A DNA stretch of 64,000 bases. Source: Alkaliphilus oremlandii OhILAs. GTDB taxonomy: Bacteria; Bacillota; Clostridia; Peptostreptococcales; Natronincolaceae. Below are positions 45,889-55,000 of this stretch, piece after piece (positions within the stretch are counted from its first letter, which is position 1; each line of letters opens with the position of its first letter). The notes beneath the pieces are model-generated. The model saw only the letters and a list, made by a program, of their open reading frames with translations. It did no database searches and had not been told where the DNA came from. The DNA lies in the NCBI RefSeq assembly GCF_000018325.1, contig NC_009922.1, positions 186,001 through 250,000 on the forward strand, read 5' to 3'. The translations under genes and the position numbers were made by a program.

Positions 45889-46974
45889 TTGATCAATGTA
45901 AAGTGCGTTGTAATAGGTGGGGGAGCTGCAGGGATGGCCGCTGCACTAGGGGCGAAGCAGCAAGGACTAGACGACATACTGATATTAGAATATAGAAAAG
46001 AATTGGGTGGCGTTCTAAACCAATGTATTCATAATGGATTCGGTCTACATTATTTTAATCGAGATATGACTGGGCCGGAATACAGTGAGGCGTTTGCAAA
46101 GAAGATTTCAGAAGAAAACATTCCATATGATTTAAACTGTACCGTATTAGAGGTAAATAAGTATAAAGTAATTACGGCCACTGCGCCGAACAAGGGCGTT
46201 TTTAAAATAAAAGCGGAGGCTATAATTATTGCAACAGGGGCTAGAGAAAAAAGCTTAAATAGCTTAATTTTAGAAAGCAGTAGACCATTGGGCATGTATA
46301 GTGCAGGGACTGTACAGGAGATGATGAATAGAAAAGGGGTTTGTCCAGGAAGTAAAGCAGTTATTGTGGGCTCTGGCGATATTGGGCTGATTATGGCGAG
46401 GCGAATGGCTTTAAATGGCGTTGATGTTAAGGCTGTATTAGAAATCGCTTCAAAACCCAGTGGATTCGCCAGAAATATTCAGCAATGTTTAAAAGATTTT
46501 TCCATACCAATTTATATGAATACAACGATTATTAAGATTTTAGGAAAAGAGTCCGTAGAAAAGGTTGTTGTAGCCAATGTAGATGAAAACTTAGAACCAA
46601 TACCCCATACAGAAAGAGAGGTGGACTGCGATATAATAGTGTCCTCCATCGGTCTAGTTCCAGATATTGAGATCTTAGTAGATGGGATTGGCGAAGGAAT
46701 ATTCCTTTGTGGTAATGCCCTAAGGATACAGGGCTTAGTAGATCATGTTACCTTAGGAGGATTAGAAGCAGGTAAGCTGGCGGCAGAATATATTATCGGT
46801 GGCAGTGTTCATACGAAGGATTCTTTAGCTGATTGCTGTAAGGATTCAGAACTGGTGGATGAAATTGACTCTATAGAGGAAGATGGCCAAGCTATTACAG
46901 CAGTTACTTGTATTCTATGTCCAAAAGGCTGTTTCGTACAGGGGACTTTCGATACAGCCCAAATAAAAGTATGA
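45889..46974 (+). CDS. NAD(P)/FAD-dependent oxidoreductase, C-terminally fused to the start of a DUF1667 domain
   Basis: The product is about 361 residues up to the TGA. The first dinucleotide site is VVIGGGAAGMAAALGAKQQG, a second is AVIVGSGDIGLIMARRMALNG, and GIFLCGNALRIQGLVDHVTLGG binds FAD near the end. The last 25 residues (TCILCPKGCFVQG...) are the beginning of a DUF1667 domain with its CxxCPxGC motif. The TGA at 46972-46974 cuts the domain, and the same frame continues for 90 codons with the rest of DUF1667. TTG 45889, six bases from GGAGTGG, is the likely start; a TTG at 45874 is the alternative. Confidence 0.85.
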   Translation: MINVKCVVIGGGAAGMAAALGAKQQGLDDILILEYRKELGGVLNQCIHNGFGLHYFNRDMTGPEYSEAFAKKISEENIPYDLNCTVLEVNKYKVITATAPNKGVFKIKAEAIIIATGAREKSLNSLILESSRPLGMYSAGTVQEMMNRKGVCPGSKAVIVGSGDIGLIMARRMALNGVDVKAVLEIASKPSGFARNIQQCLKDFSIPIYMNTTIIKILGKESVEKVVVANVDENLEPIPHTEREVDCDIIVSSIGLVPDIEILVDGIGEGIFLCGNALRIQGLVDHVTLGGLEAGKLAAEYIIGGSVHTKDSLADCCKDSELVDEIDSIEEDGQAITAVTCILCPKGCFVQGTFDTAQIKV

Positions 46975-47247
46975 GGAAACAAATGCAATAAAGGCCATGA
47001 ATTTTTTCTTGAGGAGATAAGAGAGAAAAAGAGAACCTTTACTGGCTCTGTTCGGTTAAATGATGAAATTGAAATAATGCTACCGGTAAGAAGTGATAGA
47101 CCCATACCACAAAGCAATTTCATACCTTTGACACAGGCGTTAAAAAAGTATAAGATCAACCCGCCCATATCCATGGGTGATATCGTTATTTCGAATCCTT
47201 TCGGTATGGAAGTAAATATTAAAGCATCTAGAAGTGTTGGTAAATAA
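46975..47247 (+). pseudogene. Remainder of the DUF1667 domain in frame after a TGA
   Basis: Directly after the TGA and in the same frame are GNKCNKGHEFF, then FTGSVRL, IMLPVRSDRPIPQSN and SMGDIVISNPFGMEVNIKAS, ending at TAA 47245-47247. This is the normal C-terminal part of DUF1667, including its second cysteine motif. Without readthrough it would lack the first cysteine pair and a start codon. It is either the end of a readthrough or selenocysteine-containing fusion, or the stump of a gene hit by one recent nonsense mutation. Confidence 0.8.
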
Positions 47248-47260
47248 GGAGTGATATAGT

Positions 47261-47341
47261 ATGCACCCTTTCAAGACACCAAACTCAAATACGGACGAAG
47301 AAAAAATATTAGAGGTAGGAGTAGCAGATGAATTTCTGTAG
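47261..47341 (+). CDS. Possible 26-residue peptide gene
   Basis: The ATG is preceded by AAGGAGTGATATAGT, a convincing ribosome binding site. The frame encodes 26 mostly polar residues (MHPFKTPNSNTDEEKILEVG...), then TAG. A terminator follows 35 bases later. It may be a genuine small gene or a truncated 5' end. No family recognised. Confidence 0.35.
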   Translation: MHPFKTPNSNTDEEKILEVGVADEFL

Positions 47342-47376
47342 TTTTGTGGAATGAAATCCTTTCCTATAGAAAAAGT

Positions 47377-47412
47377 AGCTGTACAATTGATGGCCAATTG
47401 TACAGCTTTTAT
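47377..47412 (+). terminator. Terminator of the SLH/ABC/flavoprotein block
   Basis: A perfect 13-bp stem AGCTGTACAATTG / CAATTGTACAGCT has an ATGGC loop and is followed by TTTATTAT. Confidence 0.88.
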
Positions 47413-47503
47413 TATAAATACAACAAGGTTCTAAAGACTCATCTTGAGTCTTAATTGCGTTGATAAGTAGGATTCTTATATTTGGGAATTGTAGTAAACT
47501 AGA

Positions 47504-47532
47504 TTGCTCTCTTAATTATATTATTATAGAAT
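47504..47532 (+). promoter_or_regulatory. Candidate sigma-A promoter of the sensor operon
   Basis: TTGCTC, a 17-base spacer and TAGAAT lie about 90 bases before the GTG of the binding-protein gene. It is a weak match. Nothing else is recognised in 47413-47623. Confidence 0.35.
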
Positions 47533-47623
47533 AGTATATATTAAAGACAGAAAATATCTGCGTAGGAATATGGCCAATTAAAGTATAAAAGATTGTAGCG
47601 TAATTGCATGAGGAGATGGACCT

Positions 47624-48637
47624 GTGAAGAAAAAGATGATATTTGTATTTTTGTTTATAGTGTTTATAGCGGGTTTAATACTATGCTATTCTAGCTATTT
47701 ACAAACCAATGCTGAAGAAAAAGAACATAAGGTTTATAAAATTGGTGTATTGACAGTGAACGATGAACGATTAGCTAAGATAGAAGGAATGCATGAAGGC
47801 TTAAAACAATATGGACTATCCGACAATGATGTGGATATTATTATTAAAAATGCTTCTGGAGATGTAAATAGGCTGGATCAGCTAGGGCAAGAGCTCGTCA
47901 ATATTGGAGTCGATGTAATTATAACGACAGGTACTTCTGAAACTACTGCAGCGAAAAAAGCGACGATGGATCAAGAAATTCCAGTAGCATTTATTGGTGT
48001 TGGATGCACCGTGGAACTAGACCTTGTTAAGGATAATATTTCTACAGCCTGTAATATTACAGGAGTAGATAGCCATTATGTGCAATTATCAGGAAAACGA
48101 CTTGAATTTTTAAAGCGGTTGGTCCCAAATACTAAAAAGGTATTGGTTTTATACAATCCAGAAACCACGCCATTTGGACCGAGCTCTATATTTTTATACG
48201 ATGCAGCTGACAAATTAGATATACAATTGGACATTGTTCCCGTAATTGACCATAAGGAAGTTCTTGCGGTTTTAAATGAAAAAGGGGATTCTGTAGATGG
48301 CGTAATGCTCATGTGTAGTTTGTTATTTGAATCCATCATAGATTCAATCGTTGATATTACTTTAGAAAAACAACTTCCTGTTATGGGTGTTACGGATAGG
48401 CAGGTAGAAAAAGGGGTTTTGGCATTTTACGGAAGTACCACCTATAATGAGGGGATACAGGCTGCTAGAATAGTAGTAAATATACTAAAAGGACAAGATC
48501 CTAGAATCATACCAATAGAGTCTCCAGAACAGTTAGAGCTATATATTAATTTAGATACAGCTAGAAAATTGAAGGTAGATATTGAAACGCCGGACATGCC
48601 ATTTGTAGACCACTTTATACAAAATAGGGAAAGGTAA
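47624..48637 (+). CDS. Periplasmic-type ABC_sub_bind (TrpX-like) ligand-binding protein, likely sensor component
   Basis: The product is 337 residues. An N-terminal membrane helix/signal (MIFVFLFIVFIAGLILCYSS) precedes a two-lobed binding fold of the ABC_sub_bind type: YKIGVLTVNDERLAKIEGMHEG, GVDVIITTGTSETTAAKKA, VPNTKKVLVLYNPETTPFGP and YGSTTYNEGIQAARI. There is no ABC permease or ATPase nearby. Instead the gene is six bases upstream of a histidine kinase, so the protein most likely presents a ligand to that kinase, as binding proteins do in TtrS-, AioX- or TorT-type systems. GTG start with GAGGAGATGG upstream. Confidence 0.85.
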   Translation: MKKKMIFVFLFIVFIAGLILCYSSYLQTNAEEKEHKVYKIGVLTVNDERLAKIEGMHEGLKQYGLSDNDVDIIIKNASGDVNRLDQLGQELVNIGVDVIITTGTSETTAAKKATMDQEIPVAFIGVGCTVELDLVKDNISTACNITGVDSHYVQLSGKRLEFLKRLVPNTKKVLVLYNPETTPFGPSSIFLYDAADKLDIQLDIVPVIDHKEVLAVLNEKGDSVDGVMLMCSLLFESIIDSIVDITLEKQLPVMGVTDRQVEKGVLAFYGSTTYNEGIQAARIVVNILKGQDPRIIPIESPEQLELYINLDTARKLKVDIETPDMPFVDHFIQNRER

Positions 48638-48643
48638 TTTATT

Positions 48644-50506
48644 ATGGGAAAAAAAATCAGCAGTAGTTGTCATAATAGCATAAAATCAAGACTAATGATT
48701 ATGATGATGATTATTTCAATAATTCCCTTGTTATTTTTGGGTTTTTATAATATGAAAATTGTCAAAAAGGAAATCGAAGAATCTATTCATAAACAGCACG
48801 CTTTAACTGCATCCAGGGTATCCTATGCAGTTTCTGATTTGGTTAAGACTTTGCAAATCTCTCTGGAGACAATATCTCTAACCAATTCAGATGTATTTGA
48901 GGGGAATGATGCAAAGAAAAAAGAAAATCTTCTTTATGGCATATTAAAAAACTTTCCACATTTAGAGGAAATTGTAATGGTTTCCTCCCGTGGAGAAGAA
49001 GTAGTAAAGGTCTCAAAAAGATATGCTGTATCTTCCAAGGATTTGAAAAAGGTTTCGGATGAACCCCAGTTTCAAAAACTGAAGCAAGGAAAATCTTTTA
49101 TTGGAAGTCCTAAAATAGATATAGATCATCAGATTGTTTTTGATTTAGGAGTACCTGCTGGCGGCATCAATCAGGATTTTAGAGGAGGATTTATCGCTAA
49201 AATTAGCTTGAGGCAAGTGATGCAAGAAATATCATCAGTGGAAATTTCAGATGGAAGCTATATTATGCTAGTAGATGAAGAGGGAGAATTAATCGGACAC
49301 TCTGACTATAGTCAAGTACTAAGAAGGCAAGACGTCTCTAGTAGTAAAGGCGTAGAAAATTTACTGAAAAACAAGGCGCAAGATAGGAATCAGCTTAGAA
49401 TATTGGAATTTAATCCGATTATCTATAAGTCCTATACAGGGGAGGATGTTTTAGGCGTATACGGATTAATCCCTATGGTTGGTTGGGGTGTAGTAGTGGA
49501 GCAACCTTTAGTAAGTGCCTATATTACGCTGAGAACAATGCTTTTGCGGCTAAGTTTAGTTCTGTTTCTTATTATTCTTACCATAACAGGATTGGGTCTG
49601 ATTTTTATATTCCATTTTATTAGACCAGTAGAGGAACTAGCCAAAGGTGTGGCTTGTGTTAAAAAAGGAGACTTAGAGTATCGGATTCCTAAACAATCCA
49701 ATGATGAATTAGGAGTAGTCATCGAAGCCTTTAATGATATGATTAAAGAAATAAAGAAAAAGCGTGACAATGAAAAAATAGCAATTCAGGCTGAAAAAAG
49801 GGCTGCCATAGGACTTTTAGCGGCAGGGGTGGCTCATGAAATTAATAACCCTATGAACAATTTAGGTTTTTATGCCGATGACTTATTAGAACGTTTAGAA
49901 ATAGAAAATATAAATGAACTTGAAGCAGAAGGTGTATTTAAGGAGTATTTACTAAGCATAAGAGAACAAATACACCGATGTACGAATATAACCCAAAGTT
50001 TGGTGAACTATTCTAGAGAAGTAGAATCACAGGATAAACAAGTGTATATTCCCAATGTAGTAAATGAGGTATTAAAGCTGGTTAAATATCCTATCAATAA
50101 ACAAAATATAGAAGTGGATTTAAAATGGGAGGAGCCTTTACCCTATGTCCTTGCAGATGAGTCCCAGTTACAGCAGGTTATATTAAATTTGGTTACGAAC
50201 GCTTTGGATGCAATGCCGGATGGGGGTAAATTAACGATTAAGATTCGATGTGAAGGCAATTTAATTAAGATAGAGATAATTGACACTGGTGAAGGCATTT
50301 TAAAAGAAAATTTAAAGTATGTTTTTGATCCTTTCTATACCACGAAACCTGTTGGTAAAGGCACAGGTTTAGGACTTGCGATTAGCCAGGTTATCGTAGA
50401 AAGAATGAGAGGCATTCTTAGTTTGGAAAATAACAAGGACGTTGGTATAAAGGCCAGTGTTGGGTTACCTATAGCAGCTGAGGTGATAAAAAATGAGACG
50501 ATGTAG
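48644..50506 (+). CDS. Cache/HAMP sensor histidine kinase
   Basis: The product is 620 residues. Membrane helix 1 (about 15-36) is followed by an extracytoplasmic Cache-type sensor of about 250 residues, helix 2 (about 300-325), and HAMP (FIRPVEELAKGVACVKKGDLEY). The HisKA segment contains AAGVAHEINNPMNNL with phospho-acceptor His398, and the ATPase domain has QVILNLVTNALDAMP, DTGEGI and GKGTGLGLAIS. It sits between the binding-protein gene and an NtrC-type regulator, overlapping the latter by 14 bases. It is the kinase of the system expected to switch on the molybdo-selenoprotein operon. Confidence 0.94.
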   Translation: MGKKISSSCHNSIKSRLMIMMMIISIIPLLFLGFYNMKIVKKEIEESIHKQHALTASRVSYAVSDLVKTLQISLETISLTNSDVFEGNDAKKKENLLYGILKNFPHLEEIVMVSSRGEEVVKVSKRYAVSSKDLKKVSDEPQFQKLKQGKSFIGSPKIDIDHQIVFDLGVPAGGINQDFRGGFIAKISLRQVMQEISSVEISDGSYIMLVDEEGELIGHSDYSQVLRRQDVSSSKGVENLLKNKAQDRNQLRILEFNPIIYKSYTGEDVLGVYGLIPMVGWGVVVEQPLVSAYITLRTMLLRLSLVLFLIILTITGLGLIFIFHFIRPVEELAKGVACVKKGDLEYRIPKQSNDELGVVIEAFNDMIKEIKKKRDNEKIAIQAEKRAAIGLLAAGVAHEINNPMNNLGFYADDLLERLEIENINELEAEGVFKEYLLSIREQIHRCTNITQSLVNYSREVESQDKQVYIPNVVNEVLKLVKYPINKQNIEVDLKWEEPLPYVLADESQLQQVILNLVTNALDAMPDGGKLTIKIRCEGNLIKIEIIDTGEGILKENLKYVFDPFYTTKPVGKGTGLGLAISQVIVERMRGILSLENNKDVGIKASVGLPIAAEVIKNETM

Positions 50507-51815
50507 AGTTTTACTAGTAGATGATGAAGAAAAATTTATTGAACTATTAAAGCAAAGACTTACTAGAAAAGGGTACTCTGTAGAGATTTCCAATTGTAGC
50601 TTAAAAGCACTGAACATGATTGAAGAGACTGAATTTGATGTAGCCCTGTTTGATATCATGATGAATGGTATGGATGGACTAGCACTATTAGAAAAGGCTA
50701 AAAAAATTCAGCCCAATTTGGAGATCATTATGCTTACTGGTTATGCAACTGTAGATACTGCCATTGAAGCGATGAAGAAGGGTGCTTATGATTATTTAAC
50801 GAAGCCAATTAAGCCCATAGAACTGGAGTTAATTTTACAAAAGGCATTGGATCGAAAAAAATTACAAGATTACAGTAATAATTTAATTGAAACGATTCAA
50901 AGAACAAATAAGAAACGTGAAATAATAGGAAATAGTGATGCCATAATCAGTTTAAAGTACATGATTGATAGAGTATCCGACAGTTCATTGCCAGTTCTTA
51001 TTTTAGGTGAAAGTGGTACAGGGAAAGAGCTTGTTGCCAATGCCTTACATTACCATAGCTTACGTGCGCATCATCCTTTTGTTCCCATCAATGCCAGTGC
51101 GATCCCTAGTCAATTATTGGAAAGCGAATTGTTTGGGCATGTAAAGGGCGCTTTTACGGGTGCTCAGGTTAACAAAAAAGGATTAGTTGAATTGGCAGAT
51201 GAGGGAACCTTGTTTTTAGATGAGATTGGAGATATGGAAGCCTCTTTACAGGTGAAGCTATTGCGCTTTTTAGATACAGGAGAGTTTAGACCAGTAGGTG
51301 GAACCGTAACAAAAAAGACAAATGTAAGAGTTGTAGCTGCAACAAATATTAACTTGGAACAAGCGATAGAGGAAGGAAGATTTCGAGAAGATTTATACTA
51401 TAGATTAAGTGTTGTAACATTAAACGTTCCTCCCCTTAGAGAGCGCGGAAGGGATGCGTTGGTATTAGCCGAATACTTCCTAAGACAAAGTAATAGTAAG
51501 AAAAAATTAAGTAAGGAAGCAGAAATGTTTTTATTAAATTATACTTTTCCTGGTAATGTAAGGGAACTTGCAAATTTAATAGAGCGAGGAATTTTACTGT
51601 CAAAGGATAATGATTTATATCCAAATGATTTTTTTGCTCGAGAAACTTATAGCAAAAATAATATGAAGAGTCTAGCTTTACAAGATATAGAGAAGGAACA
51701 TATATGCCAAGTTCTTGAAAAAACCGGGTGGAATAAAACGGAAGCAGCAAAAATATTGAAAATTGGGTTAAGAACCCTCTATAGGAAAATTGAGGAGTAT
51801 AAATTACAACAATAA
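50493..51815 (+). CDS. NtrC-family response regulator (sigma-54 activator)
   Basis: The product is 440 residues. The receiver has DDEE at 10-13, phospho-acceptor Asp54 (VALFDIMMNG) and Lys in DYLTKPIKP. The AAA+ core has GESGTGKE, the sigma-54 loop GAFTGAQV and GTLFLDEIGDME. The Fis-type helix-turn-helix is KTEAAKILKIGLRTLYRKIEEY. Three phased dyad sites and a sigma-54 promoter lie directly behind this gene, ahead of the Mo-enzyme gene, so it almost certainly activates that operon when phosphorylated by the adjacent kinase. Confidence 0.95.
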   Translation: MRRCRVLLVDDEEKFIELLKQRLTRKGYSVEISNCSLKALNMIEETEFDVALFDIMMNGMDGLALLEKAKKIQPNLEIIMLTGYATVDTAIEAMKKGAYDYLTKPIKPIELELILQKALDRKKLQDYSNNLIETIQRTNKKREIIGNSDAIISLKYMIDRVSDSSLPVLILGESGTGKELVANALHYHSLRAHHPFVPINASAIPSQLLESELFGHVKGAFTGAQVNKKGLVELADEGTLFLDEIGDMEASLQVKLLRFLDTGEFRPVGGTVTKKTNVRVVAATNINLEQAIEEGRFREDLYYRLSVVTLNVPPLRERGRDALVLAEYFLRQSNSKKKLSKEAEMFLLNYTFPGNVRELANLIERGILLSKDNDLYPNDFFARETYSKNNMKSLALQDIEKEHICQVLEKTGWNKTEAAKILKIGLRTLYRKIEEYKLQQ

Positions 51816-51835
51816 GGCCTATTGTATTTGTCCCG

Positions 51836-51890
51836 TGTCATTTCGACATGGGATTTTGTCATTTTGGCACGGTGTTTTGTAATTTTAGTG
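51836..51890 (+). promoter_or_regulatory. Three 21-bp-phased activator sites (putative UAS)
   Basis: Three related 13-bp elements start exactly 21 bases apart: TGTCATTTCGACA (51836-51848, a perfect TGTC-N5-GACA dyad), TGTCATTTTGGCA (51857-51869) and TGTAATTTTAGTG (51878-51890, degenerate). The spacing is two helical turns. They lie 137-191 bases upstream of the -24 element, the usual place for NtrC-type enhancers. The rest of 51891-52026 shows nothing recognisable. Confidence 0.75.
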
Positions 51891-52026
51891 TGATTGGTAC
51901 TGGTTTATTGCTTGGTTGAGCAGAGGGGCTACATTGGGGAAATCCGTCTAATTTTGTCTAAAAGTTAAGGTTTGTAGTCAGATATAGAAGGTGGATTATT
52001 GCAATATAAACGATATATTTGAAAGT

Positions 52027-52042
52027 TGGCATGATGCTTGCA
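52027..52042 (+). promoter_or_regulatory. Sigma-54 promoter of the Mo-oxidoreductase operon
   Basis: TGGCATG-N4-TTGCA agrees with the -24/-12 consensus at all invariant positions. Transcription should start about 52053, roughly 40 bases before the TTG start of the reductase gene. Confidence 0.9.
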
Positions 52043-52095
52043 TAATATTTAACAATGTGTAGTAATGATAATATATCAATGTCGAGGTGATAAAG

Positions 52096-55000
52096 TTGAA
52101 ACGAAGGACGTTTTTAAAGCTTTCAGCACTTACTGTAGGTGCATCTGCTTTAGGTCTAGGAATAACTGGATGTAATAAAGAAACAGACGTTTCTATTGAT
52201 GGCTTTCCAGAGATGCCTCAAACCTTAGGACAAGGAGTAGAGGCAACCGTTGATCCAAAAAGCGGGGAAGTTAAAGTAAACTCTGATATTTTAGTTAAAA
52301 GCAGTGTATGTATGGGATGCTATAGCTCCTGTGGCGTTAGAGCTAAGATTGACAAGCAAACAGGAAGAATTATGAAGCTTACAGGGAATCCATATCATCC
52401 TAAATGTGCAGAGCCTGCACTTCCTTATGATACAACAATAAAGGAATCCTATCAGGCTTTCAGCTTATATGGTGATCAAGGGCATACGCATAGAGCTACT
52501 GTGTGTGCTAGAGGAAATGCTGCTTTTGAGCAAGTATATGACCCAATGAGGATTACAACACCAATGAAAAGAGCTGGTGAAAGAGGAAGTGGAAAATGGA
52601 AACCAATTTCTTGGGAACAGCTTATTGAAGAGACCGTAGAAGGTGGAAAAATCTTCGCTGACCTAGGTGACAATACTGTAGTTGAAGGATTTAGAAAAGT
52701 ATATAGCCAAGATGAATTAATCAATCCAGATGCACCGGAAATGGGACCAAAGAGTAATGGTTTAGTTTGGATTAGTGGTGGTTCATATGGACGTATAAAT
52801 TTTGCACAAAGATTCGTCTTAAATAGCTTTGGATCTACTAATTTTTACGGTCATACTGGAACGTGAGGTGGCGCATGGAGACCTGCGTGGCAGGTATTAT
52901 ATGATAATGGTGCTGGTGGCGTATACAAACCAGACCTTCAAGATGCAGAATTCTGTCTGTATCAAGGTGCATATCCAGGACATAGCGGTATGAGCTTCCA
53001 AACCTTAGCAAGAAAAACAGTAAAGGGCGTTATGGAAAACAAATTAAAGTTGGCTGTAATTGATCCATTTATGCAAGGTGGTACCGATATCCCTGGTAAA
53101 ACGAAATGGATACCAATTAAGCCGTCTACAGATGGTGCCCTTGTACTTGGTATGATGCGCTATATATTTGATAATGAAAAATTTGATGGCAAATTCTTAG
53201 AATGCTCAAATGAAGAAGCGGCGAAAGCAATTGGTTTTAAAAGCTATACCAACGCTACTCATTTAGTGATTGTAGATGAAAAGCATCCGAATAATAGAAG
53301 ATTCCTTAAGCCAGAAGACTTAGGTCTAGAGGGAGAAGGCTTCTTTGTAATTGATAAGAAAACTGGAAAACCAGAACTTCATAGTAAGGCTTCTGCTGGA
53401 AATCTATTGTACAGTGGGGAAATTCAAGGGAAAACAGGTACCATTAAGGTGGCTACTTCTTTATACTTATTAAAACAAGGTATAGAGAGACATTCCTTAG
53501 AGGAGTATGCTGAAATTTGTGGCATACCTGCGAAGCAAATAGAAGAGCTTGCTAAGGAGTTCACAAGTCATGGTCATAAGGTAGCAGTAGATACTCTTGG
53601 TGGAACGAACTCAGTGAATTCATTACCTTTTACAGTTGCTTTATGGATACTGCCAGCTTTAATGGGCGCTTATAACATGAAAGGTGGTATGGCAGGAAAC
53701 GGACCATCATTTAAAGCTTTTGCAGATGGACCTAAATACGACTTAGCAGCATTTGAAGGTCAAATTAAGCCATCTGGAGTTAAAATAAGTAGAGAGCAAT
53801 TCCCTTATGAGAAAACAACAGAGTATAAAAACAAGGTTGCACAAGGTAAAAAACCGTATCCTTCTAAATTACCATGGCATACCAATGGAATGTCTTTAGA
53901 TGGACAAGCAATGTTCTCTGCATTGAATAAGTATCCTTATCAGTGCAAAATACTTGTAAATTGTTTTGCAAATCCGTTATACGGAACACCATCTTTATAT
54001 CAAGAAACGATGCTAGAGGAATTAAAGAAAACATCGAATATTCCTTTAATTATTAGTGTGGATATCGTAATGGGTGAAACTACCGCTTATGCGGACTACA
54101 TTGTTCCAGATACATCTGTTTATGAGCAATGGGCCATGGTTCCAGTAAGAGCGAATATTAATACAAAAATGACAGCGATTCGATATCCAATGATTGAGCC
54201 AATGACGCCAAAGGTAGGTAGTAGCAATCAACCAATCAGTATGGAAACCTATTTAATTGAAGTAGCTAAGAAGATCGGTATGCCAGGTTTTGGTGACAAT
54301 GCTATTAAGGATGCCGATGGTAAACTATGGCCTTTAAATACAAGAGAAGACTATTTTATTAAGGCTATTGCCAATATGGCATATGATGGTGAGGCTGTAA
54401 GTAGCATAACGGAGGAAGATGATAAGATTACAGGTTTAGACTCTATTCCTTCGGATTGGCAGGCGGCAATTAAACCAGATGAGTTATTTGTTGTAAAGAA
54501 TGTGATTGCGAAAGGCGGAAGATTTGAAGCCGACACAAATTACCATGATGGTCAATTTATGAAATATGGAGACCTAGTGAAGGTTTGCTTCTATAGTGAA
54601 AATCTTGCCAATAGCAGAAATAGTATTACTGGAGCTTATAATGAAGGTTCACCAGTTTGGGCACCAGAAACCTTAGCGGATGGAACTTTAGTAGATCAAG
54701 CATATCCTTCTGAAGAATATCCATTTAGAGTATGTTCATCTAAGGCTAAGCTTAGAGGGGTTTCTATGTTAAACAACTGTCCTACACTACAGGTCCTGTC
54801 GGATACGAACTACATCGAGATTAATGCATTAGATGCGAAAGACTTTGGGCTGAAGGATGGGCAGGAAGTAATGGTAGAAACACCAAGCAACAAGGCGAAA
54901 GGTGTGCTAAAGGTTAGAGAAGGTGTAGCGAGAGGAAGCTTAGGAATTAGCTTTGGATACGGTAAGTGGGAGTATGGCAGCAAAGATACGACCATCGATG

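Noticed and set aside
52087..52866. Interpretation of the Mo-oxidoreductase as two separate genes or a pseudogene
   Set aside because: The frame is identical on both sides of the TGA, conserved active-site sequence continues without loss, a SECIS-like hairpin follows, and dedicated chaperone, Fe-S and cofactor genes are intact.
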